Positions 24,480 to 30,865 of a stretch of 34,339 nt of DNA are shown here, one piece after another (position 1 is the first letter of the stretch; every line of letters begins with the position of its first letter). Origin of the DNA: Betaproteobacteria bacterium RIFCSPLOWO2_12_FULL_62_58 (GTDB lineage: Bacteria > Pseudomonadota > Gammaproteobacteria > Burkholderiales > SG8-41); assembly GCA_001772005.1 (NCBI GenBank), contig MERI01000139.1:1-34339 (forward strand), read 5' to 3'. The notes below the pieces were generated by a model. It had not been told where the DNA came from and did not search any database. It was given only the letters and a program-made list of their open reading frames with translations. A program made the position numbers and the translations under genes.

Positions 24480-24574
24480 GCAGGGTCGCCGAGCGGAATG
24501 TCCGTGAGAATCTTCAAGTTGTGCTCCAGCACGACCAGTGTGCCGGCGGGGCCTTTGGGGCGTTTGAGTGTCAT
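24480..24574 (-). pseudogene. N-terminal stub of a putative esterase
   Basis: The ATG at 24574 begins MTLKRPKGPAGTLVVLEHNL and KILTDIPLGDP, which I recognise as the usual start of a family of alpha/beta-hydrolase esterases, where VRKLAVWLPPxYD should follow. The sequence instead runs into the antisense of the tandem CMD gene. No good ribosome site is seen. A similar stretch (26 of 31 bases) lies at 10745-10775 in another frame of the CysB-like gene end. Confidence 0.5.
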
Positions 24575-24924
24575 GGGTGTTCTCGCGTCTGGTGATGTCG
24601 TGCGATTGTGACATGTCCAAGCTCTCGGAGTGGGACGATAGCCTACGTGCTCCGGTAACGTTTGGCCATGTCTTCGCGCTCAAATGCGCGACCGAAGACA
24701 TCCTTCCCATCGGATGGCAACCCCCGTCGTATTCCGAATCTCAAATATTCGCGAACTGTTTGGACAGCCTTGTCAGCGGTCACGGCGCGTGTGCGTTACC
24801 TGATGCATGGCACCCAACGTAATTTAAATGAGCGGGCTGGATTGGTCCGACGGCGGTAGGCTCTTGATATTTTGATCTTTGGTATGGCATACAGACTACA
24901 CAAGCCTCGTGGGCGCTTCAGAGG
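24575..24924. other. Gene-free stretch before the restriction-modification cassette
   Basis: No gene is supported. A hairpin pairs GTCTTCGCGC (24670-24679) with GCGC-GACC-GAAGAC (24686-24699), interrupted by GACC. Base composition becomes more AT-rich from about 24820, marking the left boundary of the cassette. GGTATGGCATACAGACTA near 24880-24898 holds a TATGGCATA palindrome and a CAGACTA motif shared with the C-box. Confidence 0.4.
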
Positions 24925-24956
24925 TTGCAATTGCCCTGCAATACTGTCATGATGAG

Positions 24957-24973
24957 GACTATGATACCCATTT
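24957..24973 (+). promoter_or_regulatory. C-box-like half site over the methyltransferase start
   Basis: GACTATGATACCCATTT matches 16 of 17 bases of 26883-26899 at the nuclease/C-protein promoter. The methyltransferase ATG (24961) lies inside it. The upstream half (TACTGTCATGATG) is only a weak match. Binding of the C protein here could repress the methyltransferase gene. Confidence 0.5.
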
Positions 24974-25905
24974 TAAGAACCCCCCTCGGGGAGCTTTACC
25001 AAGCTGACTGCCTCACTCTGCTCAAAGCGCTTGAGCCGGAGACGGTGGATCTTGCCTTCGCAGATCCGCCTTTTAATTTGGGTAAGCAGTACAGCTCAAA
25101 TATCAACGACGCAAGAGCCAGCCACGATTATCTAGACTGGTGCAAGATCTGGTTAGATGGAATGAGTCGTGCGCTTAAGCCAGGCGCTTCGTTGTTTCTC
25201 TGGAACTTACCGAAGTGGAATCTACCTTTAGGCACCTTTCTAGCGGAGCGTCTCACCTTCCGGCACTGGATCGCGGTGGATATCAAGTACTCACTGCCAA
25301 TTTCCGGCCGCCTCTATCCATCCCACTACTCTCTTCTGTACTTCGTCAAGGGTGGGAAACCGACGATCTTTCATCCCGATCGCTTGCCGGTTCCGTGCTG
25401 TCGTCATTGTGGTGGCGAGCTGCGGGACTACGGCGGATATAAGGACAAGATGAACCCCAAGGGTGTCAACATCTCGGATGTATGGACTGACATTCCGCCT
25501 GTAAGGCACGCCAAGTACAAGAAGCGCGAGGCGAACGGCCTGTCGCTAAGACTTATGGACCGCATCGTTGCGATGGCTAGCGACCCTAGCTCTGTCGTGT
25601 TGGACCCGTTTGGAGGTTCCGGTACAACTTATGTCGTTGCTGAGCTCACTGGACGCCGCTGGATCGGAAGCGAACTCGACTGCTCAGCCATCATCCAGCG
25701 AATTGAGTCGCTCGAAGCAGATAGGGATCACCTGCTTCAGATACACGCGAACAAGAACACTTTGTTTACAGCCGCCGATTTGGAAAGGCAGCGTAAGGCT
25801 GGACGGATTTTGTCAACGGACTACCGGTTCCCTGAGACCAATGCCACATGTGTGTGTCCGGCGTCTGAGGAAGCACAGCCTGATTTGTTCAGGGCTTCTT
25901 CTTAG
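24961..25905 (+). CDS. Type II DNA methyltransferase, class beta (N6A or N4C)
   Basis: A 314-residue amino-methyltransferase; the ATG at 24961 follows GAGG, and ATGs at 24949 and 24952 are alternatives. The catalytic motif DPPF (FADPPFNLGKQY, residues 35-38) comes before the AdoMet-binding motif LDPFGGSGTT (D215), the permuted order of class beta enzymes. The middle part, with PCCRHCGGEL and NISDVWTDIPP, is the likely target-recognition region. DPPF/Y usually means adenine-N6 methylation, while BamHI/BglII-type systems often have cytosine-N4 enzymes, so the product is open. It converges with the nuclease gene, overlapping it by 17 bp. Its GC content is clearly lower than its neighbours, suggesting transfer. 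Confidence 0.92.
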   Translation: MIPILRTPLGELYQADCLTLLKALEPETVDLAFADPPFNLGKQYSSNINDARASHDYLDWCKIWLDGMSRALKPGASLFLWNLPKWNLPLGTFLAERLTFRHWIAVDIKYSLPISGRLYPSHYSLLYFVKGGKPTIFHPDRLPVPCCRHCGGELRDYGGYKDKMNPKGVNISDVWTDIPPVRHAKYKKREANGLSLRLMDRIVAMASDPSSVVLDPFGGSGTTYVVAELTGRRWIGSELDCSAIIQRIESLEADRDHLLQIHANKNTLFTAADLERQRKAGRILSTDYRFPETNATCVCPASEEAQPDLFRASS

Positions 25906-26617
25906 CGCGCTTCTTCTTGGAGCGGCCTTCTCGAGCGCGGCCATCTTCGCCGACCGGCAAGTATCGGAATTTGGGGTCATCGGTGATATGGTCGTGCTCT
26001 ACGACGGTAATGGCGAGAAGCCCGCGATCCACGCGAGCTTCAAGGTCTTTCCACATGGAAAGATATCCCGATAATTCACTTATGTTGCCAATGCGATCTG
26101 TCAGGTGCTCATACAAATCGCGACTTGGCACGATGAGCACGCCGGCTTGTATTTTTCCTGTTCCTAACGCGATTGCCAGCTTGTTCATGCTGCGATGGGA
26201 CGAGGAAATATTGCCTGTTTCCCATTCAATTGCAACGTGCATCGCCGCCGACGTAGTGGTTACCAGATCAAAGTCTCCAAAGTCGGACGTTATCGGTTCG
26301 CGGTGAGATTCGAGACTTGGATAAAGACTAACTTCGACAGGCTGTCGATCCTTGCCGAGATCGAACCCAACTTCAGCACGCCATTTTTCCTTCTTGACCA
26401 TGTTATCCAAAAAGCGACGCTTCAGATAAACAACTCCGTTGCGATTCCACTGTCCGTCCGGTCGCTTAAACTTACGCCGCAGTTTTAGTAGGCCGGTGCC
26501 TTTCGGAAAATCGATACTTTGAATCGAGCGGACGTAGCTCTCGTGAATTACCCTCCAATCAGAAGACGACATTACTTCGCCGCGGTCGAAAATCACTAAA
26601 GTTCTTAGCCACTTCAT
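25889..26617 (-). CDS. Type II restriction endonuclease, BamHI/BglII-like
   Basis: A 242-residue protein whose ATG overlaps the stop of the C-protein gene (ATGA), so the earlier in-frame start is unlikely. The probable active site is Asp115 or Asp117 in SDFGDFDLVTTT and Glu131-x-Glu133 in HVAIEWETGNISSSHRSMNK, the D...ExE form seen in the BamHI/BglII group. The GVLIVPSRDLYEHLTDRIGN segment is typical of that group too. The C-terminus is a Lys/Arg tail (SKKKRAKKKP). It would cleave the duplex site methylated by the neighbouring enzyme. The target sequence cannot be read from the protein. Confidence 0.82.
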   Translation of the reverse strand: MKWLRTLVIFDRGEVMSSSDWRVIHESYVRSIQSIDFPKGTGLLKLRRKFKRPDGQWNRNGVVYLKRRFLDNMVKKEKWRAEVGFDLGKDRQPVEVSLYPSLESHREPITSDFGDFDLVTTTSAAMHVAIEWETGNISSSHRSMNKLAIALGTGKIQAGVLIVPSRDLYEHLTDRIGNISELSGYLSMWKDLEARVDRGLLAITVVEHDHITDDPKFRYLPVGEDGRAREGRSKKKRAKKKP

Positions 26618-26862
26618 CGTGGCACCTTCGGGATGCGTTTGGTCATGGTCGCTACGTCGGACCGAAGGGCTGAGCATATAGCGCAGAGCATCGTGAACGT
26701 AAGATTCCGTTCGCCGCGCTCGACCCCGCCGATGTACGAACGATCAATATCTGCCTTGGCGGCTAACTCCTCTTGAGTCCAGCCGAGTGCCTTCCGCTTT
26801 TCCCTAATCCGATTTCCAAGCTCTATGAGCACCGCCGCATCCATATGACAAGAATGCTGCAT
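26614..26862 (-). CDS. Controller (C) protein of the restriction-modification system
   Basis: An 82-residue XRE-type HTH protein: RIREKRKALGWTQEELAAKADIDRSYIGGVERGERNLTF. The R-x-Y-I-x-x-x-E-R-G-x-R-N pattern is the hallmark of type II C proteins, which activate their own and the nuclease gene. It is coupled to the nuclease by an ATGA overlap. TATAGT (26874-26869 on this strand) as a -10 puts transcription start at about the ATG, fitting the leaderless mRNAs known for C genes; an internal ATG at 26844 is the alternative start. The C-box at 26868 lies directly upstream. Confidence 0.92.
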   Translation of the reverse strand: MQHSCHMDAAVLIELGNRIREKRKALGWTQEELAAKADIDRSYIGGVERGERNLTFTMLCAICSALRSDVATMTKRIPKVPR

Positions 26863-26867
26863 ATGCG

Positions 26868-26893
26868 GACTATACGTCCACAGACTATGATGC
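26868..26893 (-). promoter_or_regulatory. C-box operator of the C-protein/nuclease promoter
   Basis: On the coding strand: ATCATAGTC, spacer TGTG, GACGTATAGTC. Two ATAGTC half-sites are spaced as in the PvuII-type C-box (ATAGTC-CGTG-xGATTATAGTC). It overlaps the promoter of the C gene, the arrangement for C-dimer activation and, at high level, repression. Confidence 0.75.
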
Positions 26894-26929
26894 CCATTTC
26901 TCCGTCCAAAACAACCAACAGGACGGTTT

Positions 26930-27060
26930 GAAAGGGACAGACTGAGCTATCTCGGCTTTTACGGATGGTCTAATCAGCGGGCAAAGGGACCAGGCTGAGG
27001 TAACCCTGTTTCTAAATCAGGGTCAGAAAAAATTAAAGGGGCTCAGCGTAACTTAACCTT
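26930..27060. repeat. Cluster of REP-like motifs
   Basis: AAAGGGACAGACTGAG (26937-26952), AAAGGGACCAGGCTGAGG (26995-27012), a hairpin ACCCTG/CAGGGT (27014-27034) and TTAAAGGGGCTCAGCG lie within 130 bp. They share the core of the GGGACTGTCCC and AAAGGGGCCAGG elements. They mark the right edge of the restriction-modification cassette. No gene is seen between 26863 and 27180. Confidence 0.5.
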
Positions 27061-27180
27061 CATCCGGTACGTTCACCCTCCGCACGCGATGCAGGTCCGG
27101 CGCCCTGCACCCATCCTGGCAAGCCGCTTGATCGTCATGGCGCGCGGTGTTAACTTGGTGTCACCCTGCGGAAACCGGCC

Positions 27181-27378
27181 ATGGCCACGACGACGACGCT
27201 GAAGCTCCCCGAAAACCTCAAGAAGCGGATTGCGCCGCTGGCGGAATCCGCCGGCAAGACGCCTCATGCGTGGATGGTCGAGGCGCTCGAGACGCACGCG
27301 ACGCTCGCCGAAAAGCGCAGAGCGTTCGTTGCCGACGCGCTCGCCGCGCGCCGCATCGGATCTGCTGAGACTTGTTGA
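27181..27378 (+). CDS. Ribbon-helix-helix antitoxin, C-terminally truncated
   Basis: A 65-residue CopG/RHH-type antitoxin: the beta strand TTTTLKLPENLKKRIAPLAES, then the helices GKTPHAWMVEALETHATLAEKRRAFVADALAAR. Intact relatives continue past this point with the toxin-binding tail. Here the frame ends quickly as RIGSAETC because the sequence jumps into the toxin gene. The DNA-binding part may still work as a repressor. It pairs with the ParE remnant at 27359. Confidence 0.8.
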   Translation: MATTTTLKLPENLKKRIAPLAESAGKTPHAWMVEALETHATLAEKRRAFVADALAARRIGSAETC

Positions 27379-27613
27379 TTTCCTGGCGGACGACGATCCC
27401 CTCGCGGCCGCCGAGACCGCCGATCTGATCGCAACGGCTGTCGAAGCGCTGGAGCGCCACCCGTTGCTGGGCCGCCCGGTCGAGTCGGGTTATCGGGAAT
27501 TGGTGATTTCGCGCGGCAGAAGCGGCTACCTCGCCCTTTATCGCTACGACGAGGCGCGCGACCGCATTCTCGTCCTGGCAATCCGCCACCAGCGCGAAGC
27601 AGGCTATCTCTGA
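27359..27613 (+). pseudogene. ParE/RelE-family toxin, N-terminally truncated
   Basis: The frame reads DLLRLVDFLADDDPLAAAET, ADLIATAVEALERHPLLGRP and RELVISRGRSGYLALYRYDEARDRILVLAIRHQREAGY, a clear ParE fold lacking the first 10-15 residues and any proper start codon. It overlaps the antitoxin out of frame. A single deletion removed the antitoxin tail, the junction and the toxin start. It is probably not expressed as a functional toxin. Confidence 0.75.
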
Positions 27614-27670
27614 CGTGATCTTGGAGGAACTGCGCTCGAAGGCGAAGATCGAATAAAGCCGGATGCTGTC

Positions 27671-27895
27671 TCAGCCGCGCTTGGTGATCCTCCCAACCAC
27701 CTCCACGCACACCGGAACGTCACCAATGCGCTCCGGCGCCGACACGCCCGCCGGCAGCGGTTCGCGCAGGTTTACCTTCAGCGCATAGTCCTCGCCCACC
27801 TTGGTGATCCCCACCCCCACCACGCCGGGCAGAGCGGCCAGCAGCGCCTTGGCGGATTCCTTCGCGGCCCGTGCCCGTTCAAGGCTGATGGGCAT
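27671..27895 (-). CDS. Small protein resembling the protease N-terminal module
   Basis: A 74-residue protein 8 bp after the stop of the trypsin-like protease gene, with AGGA overlapping that stop; the two genes form an operon. The sequence VVGVGITKVGEDYALKVNLR then VPVCVEVVGRITKRG resembles the protease residues 48-100 (YFLGVTARGKKNYRLAVRLQ, then LDVRYVGRIRAR). The shared features are G-V, Y-x-L-x-V-x-L and V-x-x-V-G-R-I. It may be a free-standing copy of a pro-domain or regulatory module that binds the protease. No catalytic residues are seen. No family name is claimed. Confidence 0.7.
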   Translation of the reverse strand: MPISLERARAAKESAKALLAALPGVVGVGITKVGEDYALKVNLREPLPAGVSAPERIGDVPVCVEVVGRITKRG

Positions 27896-27903
27896 GTGCC
27901 GTC

Positions 27904-28908
27904 CTATGCGAGCTTCACCTTGAGGGCCTGCAGCACGGCGGCGATCGGATTGGCGTACGTCAGCCCCTTGCCGTTGGACCCACCGTGGTCGCCGCCCGCA
28001 AAGAGAAGCGCCGCCGCCAACATATGGTCATCGACAATGAGCGAGCCGCTGTCCCCCGCGTCGCTGAACGACCGGTTCCCCGCGCCCTCGATCTCGATCT
28101 GGTTGTCGAAAGAGATGACGCCGATGTCGTACTCGACCGCCACCCCATCCAGCTCGAACGCGGTCACTCGCCCATGGCGCACGCCCGTCGTGCGCCCCAC
28201 CTTGTGCACGACGTCGCCCACCTCCAGGTCGCTGCTGCGCTGGCCGGCCAGGGTGCCGATGCCCTTCAGCTTGTGCATGTCGGCCTGGATCGCCGCGTTC
28301 AGCTTCGCGATGGCGCAGTCGACGAAGTTCGTCTGCCCGGGATCGAGACGGACGAACCGGGTGAGCTTCGCCACGCGGTCCGCCGTCGGGCTGCCGCCAT
28401 CCAGCGTGCCGGGCTGGACGATGGACCCGCCCTTGGGGTACCGGTTCTCGTCCGCGAGGACGTGGTTGTTCGAGAGGATGTACAGCGCGCTCGACGACCC
28501 GGACCGGACGAAGCATCCCAGCGTGCCGGCCATGATGAACCCGCTGGCCAGGAACCCGGTGGACGAGCCGATGAGCACCGGGCGCTGCTTCGATCGGTAC
28601 CACGGCTTGGCGCGGGCGCGGATACGGCCCACGTACCGCACGTCCAGCTCCCCCTTGGCCCTGGCCGCGATCCGGTCCACCAGCTCGCTCTTCTCCAGAG
28701 CCCGGTCCTGCAGACGGACCGCCAGCCGATAGTTCTTCTTCCCCCGCGCCGTGACCCCCAGGAAGTAGCTCGGGGCTACGCGCGTCAGCGCCGCCGCGCT
28801 GGCGACCGCGAGGCTGGCGGTCCCGCCGGCCGCGGCTCGGACCGCGAACGTCTTGTTCAGGTGAGCCGGGAGCAGCTGCTTGAGTTCACGAACCGAATCG
28901 AGCCTCAT
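27904..28908 (-). CDS. Trypsin-like serine protease without signal peptide
   Basis: A 334-residue protein with a GGAGGTCCC site. The catalytic triad is His149 (LYILSNNHVLAD), Asp197 (TNFVDCAIAKL) and Ser287 (DAGDSGSLIVDD). Residues 1-110 form an N-terminal region with a module similar to the small protein encoded just downstream. No signal peptide or membrane segment is evident, so it is probably cytoplasmic, unlike most bacterial trypsins. This resembles the intracellular Nal1-like trypsin group, but the exact subfamily is not certain. The substrate is unknown. It lies between a damaged toxin-antitoxin pair and a RIO kinase gene. Confidence 0.85.
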   Translation of the reverse strand: MRLDSVRELKQLLPAHLNKTFAVRAAAGGTASLAVASAAALTRVAPSYFLGVTARGKKNYRLAVRLQDRALEKSELVDRIAARAKGELDVRYVGRIRARAKPWYRSKQRPVLIGSSTGFLASGFIMAGTLGCFVRSGSSSALYILSNNHVLADENRYPKGGSIVQPGTLDGGSPTADRVAKLTRFVRLDPGQTNFVDCAIAKLNAAIQADMHKLKGIGTLAGQRSSDLEVGDVVHKVGRTTGVRHGRVTAFELDGVAVEYDIGVISFDNQIEIEGAGNRSFSDAGDSGSLIVDDHMLAAALLFAGGDHGGSNGKGLTYANPIAAVLQALKVKLA

Positions 28909-29219
28909 GGGACCTCCTCCGCGTGATCGGGTAAGGGATATAGACGGATGCCATGCAGGGCTGCCAGTTGCCGAGCAATCTAGCCCAACGGCCAGAGCGA
29001 AGCAAGCGGCTTTCCCGCACCCCGGCTGTTTCGAGGCGTTACTTCGGTCGGTAGATCACCGTACCGGTGGCCGCGTCTTGAACTCTAAGGGACTGTCCCT
29101 TAACTTTCCACGCACTGCAATGCGTCAGGAAGAATTGCAAAAATACAACCTGATCTTTCCCTGAAGCCCCATAATAGCGGCCCCCGGACAGCAGGTTCGC
29201 CTCCGCGCGAAACCCCCGC
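28909..29219. other. Gene-free stretch with REP-like palindrome and a gene tail
   Basis: Positions 29087-29104 hold AAGGGACTGTCCCTTAAC, a palindrome AAGGGAC-T-GTCCCTT matching 22089-22107. On the minus strand, directly after it, 29039-29086 reads LRVQDAATGTVIYRPK and TAA, possibly the C-terminal tail of a lost gene. TGCAATGCGTCAGGAAGAATTGC-like sequence follows before the RIO kinase gene. No full gene is seen. Confidence 0.45.
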
Positions 29220-30068
29220 ATGAAAACCCCCGCAAGACTCCAGCCGCTGGTCGAAGACGGTCTGGTCGATTCCGTCATCCGCCAGTTGATGAGCGGCAAG
29301 GAGGCGATGGTCTTCATCGTCCGCTGCGGAGAAGATATCCGCTGTGCCAAGGTCTACAAGGAAGCCAACAAGCGGAGCTTTCGTCAGGCGGTCGATTACA
29401 CCGAAAACCGAAAGACCAAGAACAGCCGCCGCGCGCGCGCCATGGAAAAACGCACGCGCTACGGGCGCAAAGCCCGGGAAGAAGCCTGGCAAAGCGCCGA
29501 AGTCGATGCCTTGTACTGTCTCGCTGCCGCAGGCGTGCGTGTTCCCACGCCCTATAACTTCCACGAAGGCGTGTTGCTGATGGAGCTGGTGACCGGCGCC
29601 GATGGCGAACCGGCGCCGCGGCTCAATGACGTGGAGTTCACCGCAGAAGATGCCCGCACCTTCCACCACGCGTTGATGCTGCAAGTGGTGCGCATGCTGT
29701 GCGCCGGAGTGATCCACGCCGACCTTTCGGAATTCAACGTGCTCGTGGGCAGCGAAGGTCCGGTCATCATCGACCTGCCGCAAGCCGTGGATGCCGCGGG
29801 CAACAATCACGCGAAGAGCATGCTGGAACGGGACGTCCTCAACCTGACGACCTATTTCGGCCGTTACGCGCCGGAACTTCTCATCACCGAATACGGAAAA
29901 GAGATCTGGTCGCTCTACGAGCGCGGCGTCCTGGCGCCGGACGTCAAGCTTACGGGCCGTTTCGAGCAGATCCTGAAACCCGTTGACCTGGGCAGCGTGG
30001 TGCGGCAAATCGATGATGCGCGCGCGGAAGAGGCGGCGCGGCGGCTGCGCCTGGCGGAAACCCATTAG
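29220..30068 (+). CDS. RIO-family atypical protein kinase
   Basis: A 282-residue RIO kinase-like protein. The flexible loop is MSGKEAMVFIV (24-34), the ATP-binding lysine Lys44 (RCAKVYK), the catalytic loop HADLSEFNVLV with Asp168 and Asn173, and the metal-binding Asp185 (IIDLPQAVD). The basic region near residues 50-90 (KRSFRQAVDY and RRARAMEKRTRYGRKAREE) is the RIO1-like insert. RIO kinases act in ribosome maturation in archaea and eukaryotes; bacterial ones exist but their roles are little known. No clear ribosome site lies before the ATG. The ATGs at 29220 and nearby make the start fairly certain. Confidence 0.9.
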   Translation: MKTPARLQPLVEDGLVDSVIRQLMSGKEAMVFIVRCGEDIRCAKVYKEANKRSFRQAVDYTENRKTKNSRRARAMEKRTRYGRKAREEAWQSAEVDALYCLAAAGVRVPTPYNFHEGVLLMELVTGADGEPAPRLNDVEFTAEDARTFHHALMLQVVRMLCAGVIHADLSEFNVLVGSEGPVIIDLPQAVDAAGNNHAKSMLERDVLNLTTYFGRYAPELLITEYGKEIWSLYERGVLAPDVKLTGRFEQILKPVDLGSVVRQIDDARAEEAARRLRLAETH

Positions 30069-30104
30069 CCGGCCTGATTCAAGAATTCTAAGGGGACTGG
30101 CGTT

Positions 30105-30216
30105 CTCGCTGCGCAGCGGTCGCGGAACCGGGTCGGACCCGCACAACGCATTGATCGGGAAGATAGAAAAGCAACACCCGGCGCTCGACTACACCATTTC
30201 CGCGCCCAAGTGTTGA
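30105..30216 (+). pseudogene. Possible C-terminal tail after a REP-like motif
   Basis: After CTAAGGGGACTGGCG (30089-30103) the frame reads FSLRSGRGTGSDPHNALIGK then IEKQHPALDYTISAPKC and TGA. It has no start and no recognised family. Its position right after a REP-like motif matches the tails at 21824 and 29039. It may be a chance open frame. Confidence 0.3.
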
Positions 30217-30254
30217 AATAACAGGGTTGTCTGTTAATACAGAAAGGATGTTAC

Positions 30255-30848
30255 ATGGCTCGTCTCGCTCCTCTTCCAGTCGGTTCGGTTCCGGAACTGA
30301 ATGACGTATTCGAAAAGATCAAAGCATCAGGACATTACATCCCGAACAGCCAGCTTATCCTGCAGCGCAAACCGAAGATCGTGCGGGCTATCCGCGCCCT
30401 CGGCAGCGCGGTGTTCGATCCCGAAGGAGAGGTGAGCGTCGGCTTCAAGCGCCTGCTTGCCTATGTCGTTGCGCGCACTCACGGGTGCCACTACTGAATG
30501 GCGCACAACGCCGGAGGGTCTCTCCGGTCCGGCATCAAGGACGAGAAGCTTGCGGCCGTGTGGGAATACAAGACGAGTCCGCTGTTCACCGACGCCGAAC
30601 GCGTCGCAATCGATTTTGCGATCGCCGCTGCATCGCAGCCGAACGACGTAACCGACGAACTGTTCGATCAGATGAAAAAATATTGGTCAGAGGGGCAGAT
30701 TGTGGAAATTACGTCGCTGATCGCTTATTTCGGGTTCATGAACCGCTTCAACGACACGATGGCTACGCCGCTCGAGGAGGAGCCGGCTGAAATCGCCGAG
30801 AAACACATTGCCGCGCACGGCTGGAAAATCGGCAAACATCGCGGGTGA
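30255..30848 (+). CDS. AhpD-like selenoprotein (Sec81; TGA recoded)
   Basis: The frame from ATG (AAAGGATG site) runs 80 codons to TGA at 30495-30497, then continues in the same frame to 30848, 197 residues in all. The break falls inside the redox motif: ARTHGCHY-U-MAHNAGG. Alkylhydroperoxidase/CMD proteins have NGCxYCxAHH here, so TGA replaces the second, redox-active Cys of CxxC, giving C78-x-x-U81 and His84 three residues on. Both halves fit one AhpD fold (VSVGFKRLLAYVVART; LFDQMKKYWSEGQIVEITSLIAYFGFMNRFNDT). A SECIS-like hairpin follows the TGA. The ATG right after TGA would trick gene callers. Role by family: peroxide or disulfide reduction, probably with the peroxiredoxin-like selenoprotein encoded 17 bp downstream. 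Confidence 0.85.
30511..30527 (+). promoter_or_regulatory. SECIS-like hairpin of the AhpD-like gene
   Basis: A perfect 6-bp stem CCGGAG / CTCCGG closes the 5-nt loop GGTCT. The loop begins 20 nt after the TGA. E. coli fdhF presents GGUCU in its apical loop at 19-23 nt after UGA, the SelB contact, so position and loop agree closely. Confidence 0.8.
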
Positions 30849-30865
30849 CGCATAAGGAGACGTCA

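Noticed and set aside
30498-30848. Separate 116-residue gene starting at ATG right after TGA
   Set aside because: It has no ribosome site and starts in the middle of the AhpD active-site motif. The recoded single gene explains both halves.
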